Origin: Firmicutes bacterium UBA5449 | GTDB lineage: Bacteria > Bacillota > SHA-98 > UBA4971 | Direction: 5' to 3' | Assembly (NCBI GenBank): GCA_002424305.1 | Contig: DIQZ01000010.1 | Coordinates: forward strand, 1,123 to 27,662 | DNA length: 26,540 bases | Part shown: piece by piece, positions 1 to 7,563 of the stretch | Layout of the letters: every line of letters begins with the position of its first letter | Numbering within the stretch: position 1 is the stretch's first letter | The notes under the pieces: generated by a model | What the model was told of the DNA's origin: nothing | The model's database searches: none | Seen by the model: the letters and a program-made list of their open reading frames with translations, nothing else | Translations under genes and position numbers: made by a program

Positions 1-432
1 CAGGTGTTCAACCTTGAGCAAGTGATAGGTAACGCCTTTGATTTCTAGGACTAATTGATGTGCTTCCGGCCGGAACCTCTCTCCGCTGATTACTGCAGAA
101 AGTGAATACTCCCGGGAATCAGCGGTAGAGTTCCTAGGTTCTTGAATTTCTGTGTTTTTGACAGTTGCCGGTATGAACCCTTCTGAGTAAATCTGAAAGA
201 GAAGCTCTGATAACCATGCCACCATAAGACTCTCCAAATCATAGCCTTTGACTTCAACAGGTCTTTCTTCTGCACAAGACACATGAGAGTCAGAAGAGAG
301 AATAAGCTTGACCATTCCTACAGCCATGATAGTAAATGTATCCTCAGGAGTCTCACCAAACGCACGAAGGCCTACGTCTGCAGTATGTTCCAGCACTTCG
401 TATCTGGGCAACAAGTCTATCTTAGCCTCCAT
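1..432 (-). CDS. Archease, 3' end beyond the window
   Basis: Archease family protein, the small calcium-binding activator of the RNA ligase RtcB, which it helps guanylylate and turn over during RNA repair or tRNA ligation. The first 144 residues are visible and the C-terminus runs off the left edge. Family marks are the N-terminal YEVLEHTADVGLRAFG block (residues 12-27), in which the Asp is a metal ligand, a helix containing SLMVAWLSELLFQIYSEG, and, near the edge, EIKGVTYHLLKVE, which corresponds to the conserved VKAxTYHxL segment. The ATG lies inside the last codons of gyrA (ATGGAGGCTAA), so the two genes overlap by 11 bases in different frames and translation is probably coupled. It is the last visible gene of a gyrB-gyrA-archease transcription unit. 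An rtcB gene may follow outside the window, but that is a guess. The family call rests on motif recall, not a search. Confidence 0.85.
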   Translation of the reverse strand, partial: MEAKIDLLPRYEVLEHTADVGLRAFGETPEDTFTIMAVGMVKLILSSDSHVSCAEERPVEVKGYDLESLMVAWLSELLFQIYSEGFIPATVKNTEIQEPRNSTADSREYSLSAVISGERFRPEAHQLVLEIKGVTYHLLKVEHL

Positions 433-2857
433 TTCTAGTTATGACTTGTGCTATGGAAACCACCTGATCTCCGGGTTCGAGTCTCATTACACGAACACCC
501 TGTGCTGCTCTGCCTTGCTGAGGAATGTCGGCAACGTCCATTCTAATTACAATTCCCTCAGCAGAGATACACATAAGCTCGTCATCGCCCTCGAGAACCT
601 TAACAGCTACTGCGTCGCCGCTCTTATCAGTAAGCCCTATAGTCCGAACACCCTTCCTTGCGCGAGAATAGGTGCGGTATTGGCCCAAAGGAGTTCTCTT
701 TCCAAAGCCATTTGCAGTTACAACCAAGAAATCCCGATCGTCTTTGACTACATCCATGCCTATGACTATGTCTCCCTTTGCAAGGTCGATTCCTTTGACT
801 CCCCTGGTATCACGACCAATTGAACGAACATCTTCCTCCTTGAATCTAAGAGCCTTACCCTGGGCCGTCGCAATTATTACCTCCTGCTTTCCTACAGTTG
901 GCTTTACGCTAACCAGGTCGTCTCCTGGATCAAGACGAATTGCTATAAGTCCGCCCTTCCTGTTAGTGTCGTACTCAGGTAGAGCTGTTTTCTTCACCAC
1001 GCCATACCTGGTAGCCATAAGAAGGTATCTGTCAGGCGCAAATGTCCGAATAGGTATGACTGCCCGGATGGTTTCATCAGGCATTAGGGGTATGAGGTTC
1101 ACAATAGCAGTACCTCTGGCTTGACGGCTTGCTTCAGGGACTTCATAGCCTTTCAGCGAATACACTCTTCCTTTATCTGTAAAGAACAGGATATAGTTAT
1201 GGGTAGTCGCAATAAACAGGTGCTCTACAAAGTCTTCTTCCTTTGTATTCATACCGGTAATGCCTCGGCCTCCTCGCCTTTGACTTCTATAGGTGTTCAC
1301 AGGAAGCCTTTTTACATACCCCTGATGAGTCAAGGTTACTACAATATCCTCTTCAGCTATTAGGTCTTCAACATCAAATTTTGAACTTCCTAAGGTGATC
1401 TGGGTCCGTCTGGGATCTGCGAACTCTTCCTTGATTGTCAACAGTTCGTCCTTAATTATACGCAGTACCTTGCGTTCATCAGCAAGAATTCCGCGAAGTT
1501 CTTCTATAAGTTTCGTAACATCTCTGAGCTCATCTTCGACTTTTCTTCTCTCAAGACCGGTCAGCCTCTGAAGTCTCATGTCCAGAATAGCCTGAGCTTG
1601 TTTTTGGGAAAGGTTGAAGTTATTCATGAGACCTTCCCTGGCAACATCCGGAGTTGGGGAGCTACGAATCAAATCGATGACGGCATCAAGATTGTCCAGG
1701 GCTATCTTGAGGCCTTCAAGGATATGCGCTCTTTCCTCGGCTCTATTAAGATTGAATTTCGTTCGTCTTACAATAACCTCTTCTTGATGTTCAATGTAGT
1801 AATGAATCATCTCTTTGAGGTTGAGAATCTTGGGCTCTCCGTTAACGAGAACTAACATAATCACTCCGAAGGTCCACTGCATTTGAGTGCGCCTATAGAG
1901 CTGATTAAGTATGACATGGGCATTAGCATCTCGCCTAACCTCGATGACGATTCGCATACCATCCCTGTCACTTTCGTCTCTGAGGTCGGTAATACCATCG
2001 ATCTTCTTGTCGCGAACCAATTCAGCAATATTCTCAATTAGTCTGGATTTATTTACTTGGTATGGAATCTCCGTAACTACGATACGATTTCTTCCCCCGG
2101 AAAGGGTTTCAATTTGAGCTCGGGCTCGCATTCTGACAGAGCCTCTGCCCTTTGTGTATGCATTTCGTATCCCTTCCCTGCCAACAATGAGCGCACCTGT
2201 GGGAAAGTCAGGTCCCTTTACGACAGTCATTAAATCCTCGACTGTGGCGTTGGGATCATCTATTAGCATAATGGTGCCGTCTATCACTTCCCCTAAGTTA
2301 TGAGGCGGAATGTTAGTAGCCATTCCTACAGCGATTCCTGAGGAACCGTTCACAAGGAGATTAGGAAAACGAGAAGGAAGCACCACAGGTTCTTTCAGTG
2401 ATTCATCAAAGTTGGGTGTAAAATCAACGGTATCCTTATCTATGTCTGCTAAGAGTTTTTGAGATATCTTAGCCATTCGAGCTTCAGTATATCGCATTGC
2501 AGCAGGCGGATCTCCGTCAACGGAACCGAAGTTTCCGTGCCCGTCTATCAAGATATATCTCTGTGAAAAGTCCTGAGCCATTCTAACCAAAGCGTCGTAT
2601 ATGGCAGCATCCCCGTGGGGATGGAACTTACCCATAACCTCTCCGACGATAGTCGCGGATTTTCGGTGTGGCTTCTCTGAAGTAAGTCCTATCTCACTCA
2701 TAGCATAGAGAATGCGCCTGTGAATAGGTTTTAAGCCATCACGAACATCAGGTAGCGCTCGCCCGACTATTACACTCATAGAGTACAACATATACGAGCG
2801 CTTCATCTCGTCTTCCAGTCTTATTGGAACTACTTTGCCGTCAGTAAATTCAAGCAA
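422..2857 (-). CDS. gyrA: DNA gyrase subunit A
   Basis: The breakage-reunion subunit of gyrase, which with GyrB introduces negative supercoils. Its 811 residues are typical. The N-terminal winged-helix/tower region contains the active-site tyrosine in RYTEARM (Tyr123). A coiled-coil segment lies around residues 340-500. The GyrA box QRRGGRG at residues 526-532 opens the C-terminal beta-pinwheel and separates gyrase from topoisomerase IV. The start is a TTG with a GGAGGT SD 8 nt upstream, inside the 22-nt gap after gyrB. The quinolone-determining segment reads HPHGDAAIYD, so the residue matching E. coli Ser83 is Ala84, while the Asp matching E. coli Asp87 is kept (Asp88). The gene is co-transcribed with gyrB and overlaps the archease start. 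Confidence 0.98.
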   Translation of the reverse strand: MLEFTDGKVVPIRLEDEMKRSYMLYSMSVIVGRALPDVRDGLKPIHRRILYAMSEIGLTSEKPHRKSATIVGEVMGKFHPHGDAAIYDALVRMAQDFSQRYILIDGHGNFGSVDGDPPAAMRYTEARMAKISQKLLADIDKDTVDFTPNFDESLKEPVVLPSRFPNLLVNGSSGIAVGMATNIPPHNLGEVIDGTIMLIDDPNATVEDLMTVVKGPDFPTGALIVGREGIRNAYTKGRGSVRMRARAQIETLSGGRNRIVVTEIPYQVNKSRLIENIAELVRDKKIDGITDLRDESDRDGMRIVIEVRRDANAHVILNQLYRRTQMQWTFGVIMLVLVNGEPKILNLKEMIHYYIEHQEEVIVRRTKFNLNRAEERAHILEGLKIALDNLDAVIDLIRSSPTPDVAREGLMNNFNLSQKQAQAILDMRLQRLTGLERRKVEDELRDVTKLIEELRGILADERKVLRIIKDELLTIKEEFADPRRTQITLGSSKFDVEDLIAEEDIVVTLTHQGYVKRLPVNTYRSQRRGGRGITGMNTKEEDFVEHLFIATTHNYILFFTDKGRVYSLKGYEVPEASRQARGTAIVNLIPLMPDETIRAVIPIRTFAPDRYLLMATRYGVVKKTALPEYDTNRKGGLIAIRLDPGDDLVSVKPTVGKQEVIIATAQGKALRFKEEDVRSIGRDTRGVKGIDLAKGDIVIGMDVVKDDRDFLVVTANGFGKRTPLGQYRTYSRARKGVRTIGLTDKSGDAVAVKVLEGDDELMCISAEGIVIRMDVADIPQQGRAAQGVRVMRLEPGDQVVSIAQVITRNGG

Positions 2858-2879
2858 AGACTATGACCTCCTCAAGGCC

Positions 2880-4853
2880 CTAAATATCAAGATCAGTAAT
2901 CTCTCCCGCATGGGTTTGGATGAACTCTCTACGGGGTTCTACTTTGTCACCCATTAGTGTAGTGAATATCTCATCAGCTGCCATGGCATCCTCAAGAGAT
3001 ACCTGTAGAATTGTTCGGGTTTCAGGGTTCATTGTAGTATCCCAAAGCTGATCAGCGTTCATTTCTCCAAGACCCTTGTACCGCTGAATATTGATATTTT
3101 GGCGTCCGGAATCTTCAAGAAGTTCTTTCATTTCATTTTCGCTATAAACGTACTGCTCTTTTCTCCCTTGCCTGACCCGAAAAAGTGGTGGTTGAGCAAT
3201 GTAAACATGGCCGCCTTCTACAAGAGGCTTCATGTACCGATAAAAGAAAGTCAGAAGCAAAGTCCTTATGTGCGCTCCGTCTACATCGGCGTCAGTCATG
3301 GTCACTATTTTTCTATAACGAAGTTTATCTATATCGAAATCCTCACCGATACCGGTTCCGAAAGCAGTAACCATTGCACGAATCTCAGCATTTCCGAGAA
3401 TCTTATCGAGTCGCGCCTTTTCGACGTTTATAATCTTTCCCCGTAGAGGTAGGATAGCTTGAAAGCGCCTATCTCTCCCTTGCTTTGCACTACCTCCGGC
3501 TGAATCTCCCTCCACAATAAATATCTCACATAGCTCCGGTTCGCGAAGAGAACAATCAGCAAGTTTACCAGGAAGTGCAGCTCCGTCCAGCGCGCTCTTT
3601 CGACGGGTCAGCTCCTTAGCTTTTCTTGCGGCCACCCTGCCGCGGAACGCTTGGATGCCCTTATCAACAATTGCTCGCGCATCCTGAGGGTTTTCCTCAA
3701 AGAAGTCAGTAAGCCCTTCCGATACCGCTGATTCAACCACTCCCCGCATATCAGTATTGCCCAGCTTTGTCTTTGTCTGACCCTCAAACTGGGGAGCAAC
3801 TAGCTTCACACTGATAACTGCAGTGAGACCTTCCCTTACATCGTCCCCTGTAAGGTTCTCCTCATTCTCTTTAAGAAATCCGGCTTTCCTAGCGTATTCA
3901 TTAATCGTACGCGTCAGAGCTGAACGAAAACCGGCAAGGTGGGTTCCGCCTTCAGTGGTATTGATGTAGTTGGCGAATGAAAAGGTGTTATCGATGTACC
4001 CATCATTATACTGAAGGGCTACTTCAACATAAGAACTACCGATTTCCTTTGAGACATAGAAGATTTCTCTGTGTATAGGATCTTTGTTTTTATTGAGATG
4101 ATCAACAAAGGATATGATTCCGCCCTCGTATAAGTACTCAGCAGACTTGTTATCTCTCTCATCGGTAAGAGAAATCTTTACGCCCCGATTAAGAAAAGCC
4201 AGCTCCCTTAATCGATGAGCCAAAGTATCAAAGCTAAATTCGGTTATCTCAAAAATCTCTTTATCAGGAACAAAAGTAATAGTAGTTCCCGTGCTGCTTG
4301 AAGGCCCGATAATCGCAAGCTCAGTCACAGGATGACCGCACTCATAACGCTGGTGATATGTTTGCCCTTTAGAACGAACTTCAACTTCCAACCATTCTGA
4401 AAGTGCGTTTACCACGGATACTCCTACACCGTGGAGCCCACCGGAGACCTTGTAAGCTCCGCTATCAAACTTGCCCCCGGCGTGGAGTACTGTTAACACA
4501 ACCTCAACCGCAGGTCTTCCTGTACTCGGGTGGATATCAACAGGTATTCCTCGACCATTGTCGGTTACCCTTAGCGAGTTGTCCTCTCTAATGCTCACTT
4601 CAATTAAGTCACAGTAGTTTGCCATGGCTTCATCAATACTATTGTCTATGACTTCGAAAGCAAGCTGATGAAGACCGCGCGGCCCTGTGCTTCCAATATA
4701 CATACTTGGTCGCTTTCTGACAGCTTCGAGCCCTTCCAGAACCTGAATTTTAGCTGCATCATATGGGATCTCAGGAGACGAATGTGACGATAGATTGTCG
4801 GACATTAAGTCCATATTACCTTCAATCCCTCTATTACCCGGGGTATTACCCAT
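2880..4853 (-). CDS. gyrB: DNA gyrase subunit B
   Basis: The ATPase subunit of gyrase. The GHKL ATPase domain shows DNSIDEA (residues 70-76 from the chosen start), DNGRGIP and the lid GGLHGVG. The transducer and Toprim domains follow, with EGDSAGGSAKQG and TDADVDGAHI (acidic Mg-binding residues), then QRYKGLGEMN near the C-terminus. The frame is open to a GTG at 4928. I chose ATG 4853 (657 aa) because it has the best-spaced SD, GGAGGTGG 10 nt upstream. Homology alone would also allow the ATG at 4814 (644 aa). The first 30 or so residues before YDAAKIQVLEG are not conserved. Two promoters lie 300-450 bp upstream, giving a leader of roughly 290 nt or more. Confidence 0.97.
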   Translation of the reverse strand: MGNTPGNRGIEGNMDLMSDNLSSHSSPEIPYDAAKIQVLEGLEAVRKRPSMYIGSTGPRGLHQLAFEVIDNSIDEAMANYCDLIEVSIREDNSLRVTDNGRGIPVDIHPSTGRPAVEVVLTVLHAGGKFDSGAYKVSGGLHGVGVSVVNALSEWLEVEVRSKGQTYHQRYECGHPVTELAIIGPSSSTGTTITFVPDKEIFEITEFSFDTLAHRLRELAFLNRGVKISLTDERDNKSAEYLYEGGIISFVDHLNKNKDPIHREIFYVSKEIGSSYVEVALQYNDGYIDNTFSFANYINTTEGGTHLAGFRSALTRTINEYARKAGFLKENEENLTGDDVREGLTAVISVKLVAPQFEGQTKTKLGNTDMRGVVESAVSEGLTDFFEENPQDARAIVDKGIQAFRGRVAARKAKELTRRKSALDGAALPGKLADCSLREPELCEIFIVEGDSAGGSAKQGRDRRFQAILPLRGKIINVEKARLDKILGNAEIRAMVTAFGTGIGEDFDIDKLRYRKIVTMTDADVDGAHIRTLLLTFFYRYMKPLVEGGHVYIAQPPLFRVRQGRKEQYVYSENEMKELLEDSGRQNINIQRYKGLGEMNADQLWDTTMNPETRTILQVSLEDAMAADEIFTTLMGDKVEPRREFIQTHAGEITDLDI

Positions 4854-5094
4854 GAAAACGCCGCCACCTCCACATTTGCCAAGGCAAGTAACTTTTCGGC
4901 GGGAAGTCAGCGACATGCCTCCTTCCACAACACTACTTCGGAAACTTCTATTTAAGCAGTTCGTTTTGCACTGTTTTCAGATTCTCCATAACTGTGGCCT
5001 AACCCAGTCTTGCACAACAAGACTTATAAGCCGACAACTCATTTTCATTTCTTCCCACGTCAATGTGTCGGCCTTTGTCTGTTGAGTTTGGTAA

Positions 5095-5121
5095 GAACCG
5101 TGATGGGGTCCACCACGGTTC
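5095..5121 (-). other. Hairpin in the gyrB leader
   Basis: An inverted repeat with arms GAACCGTG and CACGGTTC forms an 8-bp stem. A further TGG/CCA stack sits above one mismatch and closes a 3-nt loop. It lies downstream of both proposed gyrB promoters, so it would be in the leader RNA. No T-run follows on either strand, so it is not an ordinary intrinsic terminator. It could affect RNA stability or bind a protein. The remaining sequence between gyrB and remB contains no other gene or clear signal except the promoters listed. Confidence 0.5.
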
Positions 5122-5147
5122 CTCAAGCAAGTGCTTCTCTATTAAAA

Positions 5148-5175
5148 ATTATAGCAAACATAGGTTCGCAGTCAA
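5148..5175 (-). promoter_or_regulatory. Proximal promoter of gyrB-gyrA
   Basis: On the minus strand a TTGACT -35 hexamer is followed by a 16-bp spacer and a perfect TATAAT -10. A TG dinucleotide one base before the -10 (TGCTATAAT) forms an extended -10. This is a strong vegetative sigma-A type promoter pointing at gyrB, about 290 bp before the chosen start codon. Confidence 0.75.
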
Positions 5176-5278
5176 CCCTACATACTGACTATATTATATA
5201 CACCGGAAGAATGTCACAAAAGCATGCAAATCCTTGACATCTCATAGTATTTCCATAAATCTTTTTCCATACGAACTA

Positions 5279-5307
5279 ATACTAATATACATTGGAATTA
5301 GTGTCAA
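5279..5307 (-). promoter_or_regulatory. Distal promoter of gyrB-gyrA
   Basis: A perfect TTGACA -35, an exact 17-bp spacer and a TAGTAT -10 (4 of 6 to consensus) on the minus strand, in the gap between remB and gyrB. With the proximal promoter it suggests that the gyrase unit is transcribed separately from the dnaA-to-remB block. Its -35 borders a 14-base match to a universal 16S rRNA segment, which is probably accidental. Confidence 0.65.
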
Positions 5308-5365
5308 CGGGCGGTGTGTGTCCGGAGTATGTCGTCTAGGGTATCGCTTTTCACAAAACCGGATC

Positions 5366-5653
5366 TTATGCTAACTCATCAGAATCTATGGACATGGCAG
5401 ACGTAAGATCCTTATATCCTGCCTCATGACGTCGACGCAATGTTGAAACGGATATTGGCGATAAATAGATATTATGTGGGGTTATAACAACAGATTTCGG
5501 TTCGCGTGTATCTACAGACAATACCTTACCTGTGGCTTTCTGAGAATTGAGAAACTCAACAGTCAATTCTGATCTATCTAAGGTGTCTATTGACAAAACA
5601 GCAATAATATCCTTGTCAAATATGCTGACCTGGGCCCCTAGATGAAGAAACAC
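5366..5653 (-). CDS. remB: RemB/YaaB-family regulatory protein (DUF370)
   Basis: A small DUF370 protein related to B. subtilis RemB (YaaB) and RemA, which regulate extracellular-matrix genes; RemA is a DNA-binding protein. The chosen start gives 95 residues. The N-terminus MFLHLGAQV, the segment KDIIAVLSID and the C-terminal PKSVVITPHNIYLSPISVSTLRRR closely follow the family pattern (HLG..., KDII..., PKS.V.T..NIY.SP.S..TL..R). I chose GTG 5653 over the upstream TTG at 5662 because AAGGAG sits 9 nt before the GTG but touches the TTG directly. It follows the DUF721 gene almost without a gap and is the last gene of the dnaA-dnaN-recF block, the position remB also holds in Bacillus. Its regulatory target here is unknown. 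Confidence 0.85.
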   Translation of the reverse strand: MFLHLGAQVSIFDKDIIAVLSIDTLDRSELTVEFLNSQKATGKVLSVDTREPKSVVITPHNIYLSPISVSTLRRRHEAGYKDLTSAMSIDSDELA

Positions 5654-5658
5654 ATATA

Positions 5659-6156
5659 TCAACTCCTTGACAATCTGTCACGTAGCGGACGGGTTTCTTC
5701 TACGGTAATTACAAATCTGACAAAAGCTGATTGTATTGCAGGATCCTTTATGTCAAGGGCAGACTCCTTTATGCTCGCAATTTCACTACTTGAAAGAGCT
5801 TGTTTCTGAATAGCTAAATCATTGACACCCTTCTCTTTGTCATGCTTTCCTTTAGGCCTTTGAAAGCTTCTTCCCGTTGCCCGGAATCTGATATCTTTTA
5901 TCGTTCCCCTACCTAAACGTCGATTCATCCTCTTTATGATATCTCTCTTTAGCAATGACAGCTCTGACGCCCATACAGAATTCTTCACTTCCACAAATAG
6001 TATGCCGTCCTTACAAGCAACAGCTGCTGATACTTTGGCAGTAGTAGGGCCTACTATGTCCTCCCAAATATGTATAGCCTGAGAACGTCTGACTTTTCGC
6101 ACTATACCAAACCTACGTAAGCTACTTTGAATAGCTACGTCAATGCGGACCGTCAT
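5659..6156 (-). CDS. DUF721 (DciA-like) protein
   Basis: A 165-residue protein whose first 95 residues match the DUF721 pattern: IWEDIVG (Trp31), a short polar turn, ILFVEVKNSVWASEL (Trp62) and a following basic helix. DUF721 includes DciA, the replicative-helicase operator found in many bacteria that lack DnaC-type loaders, and proteins of this family often sit beside recF near the origin. Residues 95-165 form a charged, poorly conserved tail. The ATG overlaps the recF stop by 4 bases (ATGA), so the genes are translationally coupled. A role in helicase loading or at the replisome is inference from family and location. No catalytic residues are apparent. Confidence 0.8.
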   Translation of the reverse strand: MTVRIDVAIQSSLRRFGIVRKVRRSQAIHIWEDIVGPTTAKVSAAVACKDGILFVEVKNSVWASELSLLKRDIIKRMNRRLGRGTIKDIRFRATGRSFQRPKGKHDKEKGVNDLAIQKQALSSSEIASIKESALDIKDPAIQSAFVRFVITVEETRPLRDRLSRS

Positions 6157-7295
6157 TTAGTGACCTCCTGTACAGAACCGGATCTCACTTTAAACACCTT
6201 GGCAGGTTTAGAAAACTCATTCAGAGTCCTCTTATCTGTTGTGGTGATGATGGTTTGAATACCTCTGTCAATGTATTTCCAAAGATGTGCTCTCTTGAAT
6301 GGGTCTAGTTCACTTGAGACATCATCCAGCAGAAGAATCGCATCTTCTCCCATCTCATTTCTCACGAAATCAAGTTCCGCCAGACGTAGGGCAAGGACCG
6401 CAGTTCTTTGCTGACCTTGTGAGCTAAAGATTCTCATTTCAACCCCGTCGAGGGTAAAAGTCATGTCATCTCTGTGGGGACCGGCTAAAGTTATGCCCCT
6501 CATAAATTCAGCTCGCCTTAGTCTAAGAAGTTCATTGGAAAACAGAGTAGACCATCTTTCTGTAAGTAGTGCTTGGTTTACATCCTCAGTATCTTCAGTA
6601 TGAAATGACGGACTGTACTTGAGCTCAAGAATACCGTCGCAGGAGATTTCCTTATGTGCGTTTTGTGCCATTAAAGAAAGCTCCTTTATGACCTTTGCTC
6701 GCTTAACCATTATCCTGGTACCGACAGATACGAGCTGTTCATCCCAGGCATCTATTGCTGCTCTACCATGCATGGACCTATGGGAATAGCGTGCATCTTT
6801 TAGAAATGCATTACGTTGTGCCAGAATCCTTCGGTACTGAGAGAGATCCTTACGATACCCTTCATGAACGGCGGAAATCTCGACATCTAGAAACTTTCTT
6901 CTTTCAGACGGGCCTCCCTTAACAATTCTAAGGTCATCGGGACCGAATATGACTACATTTGCGGCACCTATGTATTCTATGGATGTATCTTGATGAACCC
7001 CGTTTAGGCGAACTCTCTTTCTTCTTTCATGACTACATGCTACTTCTACAAGTAAGTCACCGTTCTTACGTAGGAAGCGAGATGCCGTATAGAACGTAGA
7101 TTCCCCCCACCTAATAAGTTCTACGTCACGTGGGGTTCTGTATGATTTTCCGGTGCCACATAAATAGATAGCTTCTATTATGTTGGTTTTCCCCTGCCCG
7201 TTATCACCCAAAAGAACGTTTTTCCCGGGAAATAAATTAAGATCGAGAGAGGCGTAATTCCTGAAATTTCTCAGTCTTAACCTCTCAATGAGCAT
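6153..7295 (-). CDS. recF: DNA replication and repair protein RecF
   Basis: An SMC-like ABC ATPase that acts with RecO and RecR to load RecA at gaps and stalled forks. Its 380 residues match the usual length. Walker A GDNGQGKTN lies at residues 30-38, the ABC signature SSQGQQRT at 291-298, and Walker B ILLLDD at 320-325 followed by VSSELD. The start ATG lies within the yaaA stop region (11-nt overlap) with GGAG just upstream, and the end overlaps the DUF721 start. All motifs needed for ATP binding are present. A near-perfect Noc-binding palindrome lies within codons 21-26. Confidence 0.98.
   Translation of the reverse strand: MLIERLRLRNFRNYASLDLNLFPGKNVLLGDNGQGKTNIIEAIYLCGTGKSYRTPRDVELIRWGESTFYTASRFLRKNGDLLVEVACSHERRKRVRLNGVHQDTSIEYIGAANVVIFGPDDLRIVKGGPSERRKFLDVEISAVHEGYRKDLSQYRRILAQRNAFLKDARYSHRSMHGRAAIDAWDEQLVSVGTRIMVKRAKVIKELSLMAQNAHKEISCDGILELKYSPSFHTEDTEDVNQALLTERWSTLFSNELLRLRRAEFMRGITLAGPHRDDMTFTLDGVEMRIFSSQGQQRTAVLALRLAELDFVRNEMGEDAILLLDDVSSELDPFKRAHLWKYIDRGIQTIITTTDKRTLNEFSKPAKVFKVRSGSVQEVTK
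7220..7233. promoter_or_regulatory. Near-perfect Noc-binding site (NBS) in recF
   Basis: The sequence TTTTCCCGGGAAAT matches the known Noc operator ATTTCCCGGGAAAT at 13 of 14 positions. It falls in the coding sequence for LFPGKN near the N-terminus of RecF, so part of it is constrained by codons. A Noc homologue is encoded in this window, and a perfect copy of the palindrome lies beside a parS about 15 kb away. Binding is inference. Confidence 0.5.
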
Positions 7296-7536
7296 CTCCG
7301 TTGCCTCCCATTACTTCGTAGGCCACCCCCTCAATGCTATCGATATTCACGACATCACCTGTTTGAAGTTGCCTACCCCTGTGAGTTTCTATCCGTCCAT
7401 TAACAAAAACATGTCCATCTTGTATGATCGCCTTAGCATGACCTCCAGTGCTCGTAATTCCCACCCATTTTAGAAATTGGTCCAGCCGAATTATGCTCCC
7501 TCTTATGTTAACCTTACGACATTTAGTTTCGTTCAT
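7285..7536 (-). CDS. yaaA: S4-domain RNA-binding protein YaaA
   Basis: An 83-residue protein made almost entirely of one S4 domain (IIRLDQFLKWVGITSTGGHAK, then GHVFVNGRIETHRGRQLQTGD). It matches the YaaA family always found between dnaN and recF in Firmicutes. S4 domains bind structured RNA, and in Bacillus YaaA has been linked to ribosome assembly. It starts 27 nt after the dnaN stop and overlaps recF by 11 bases. Its SD is weak (AGG about 11 nt upstream). Confidence 0.92.
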   Translation of the reverse strand: MNETKCRKVNIRGSIIRLDQFLKWVGITSTGGHAKAIIQDGHVFVNGRIETHRGRQLQTGDVVNIDSIEGVAYEVMGGNGDAH

Positions 7537-7563
7537 ATCACAACAACCTAACTGTTACCAGGC

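Noticed and set aside
100..120. CCCGGG-centred sequence resembling a Noc site in the archease gene
   Set aside because: About 9 of 14 bases match, too weak compared with the sites at 7220 and 22636.
672..1124. 150-codon plus-strand frame within gyrA
   Set aside because: It is fully antisense to a strongly conserved gene, has no recognisable motif and has no separate promoter.
4795..5237. Plus-strand frames in the gyrB leader (4795-5085 and 5010-5237)
   Set aside because: They run antisense to gyrB and its leader, have no SD or homology, and overlap the gyrB promoter region.
5234..5239. Plus-strand TTGACA
   Set aside because: No acceptable -10 at 16-19 bp and no plus-strand gene downstream.
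7105..7122. CACGTG core resembling parS within recF
   Set aside because: Only the central six bases match; both outer arms are wrong.
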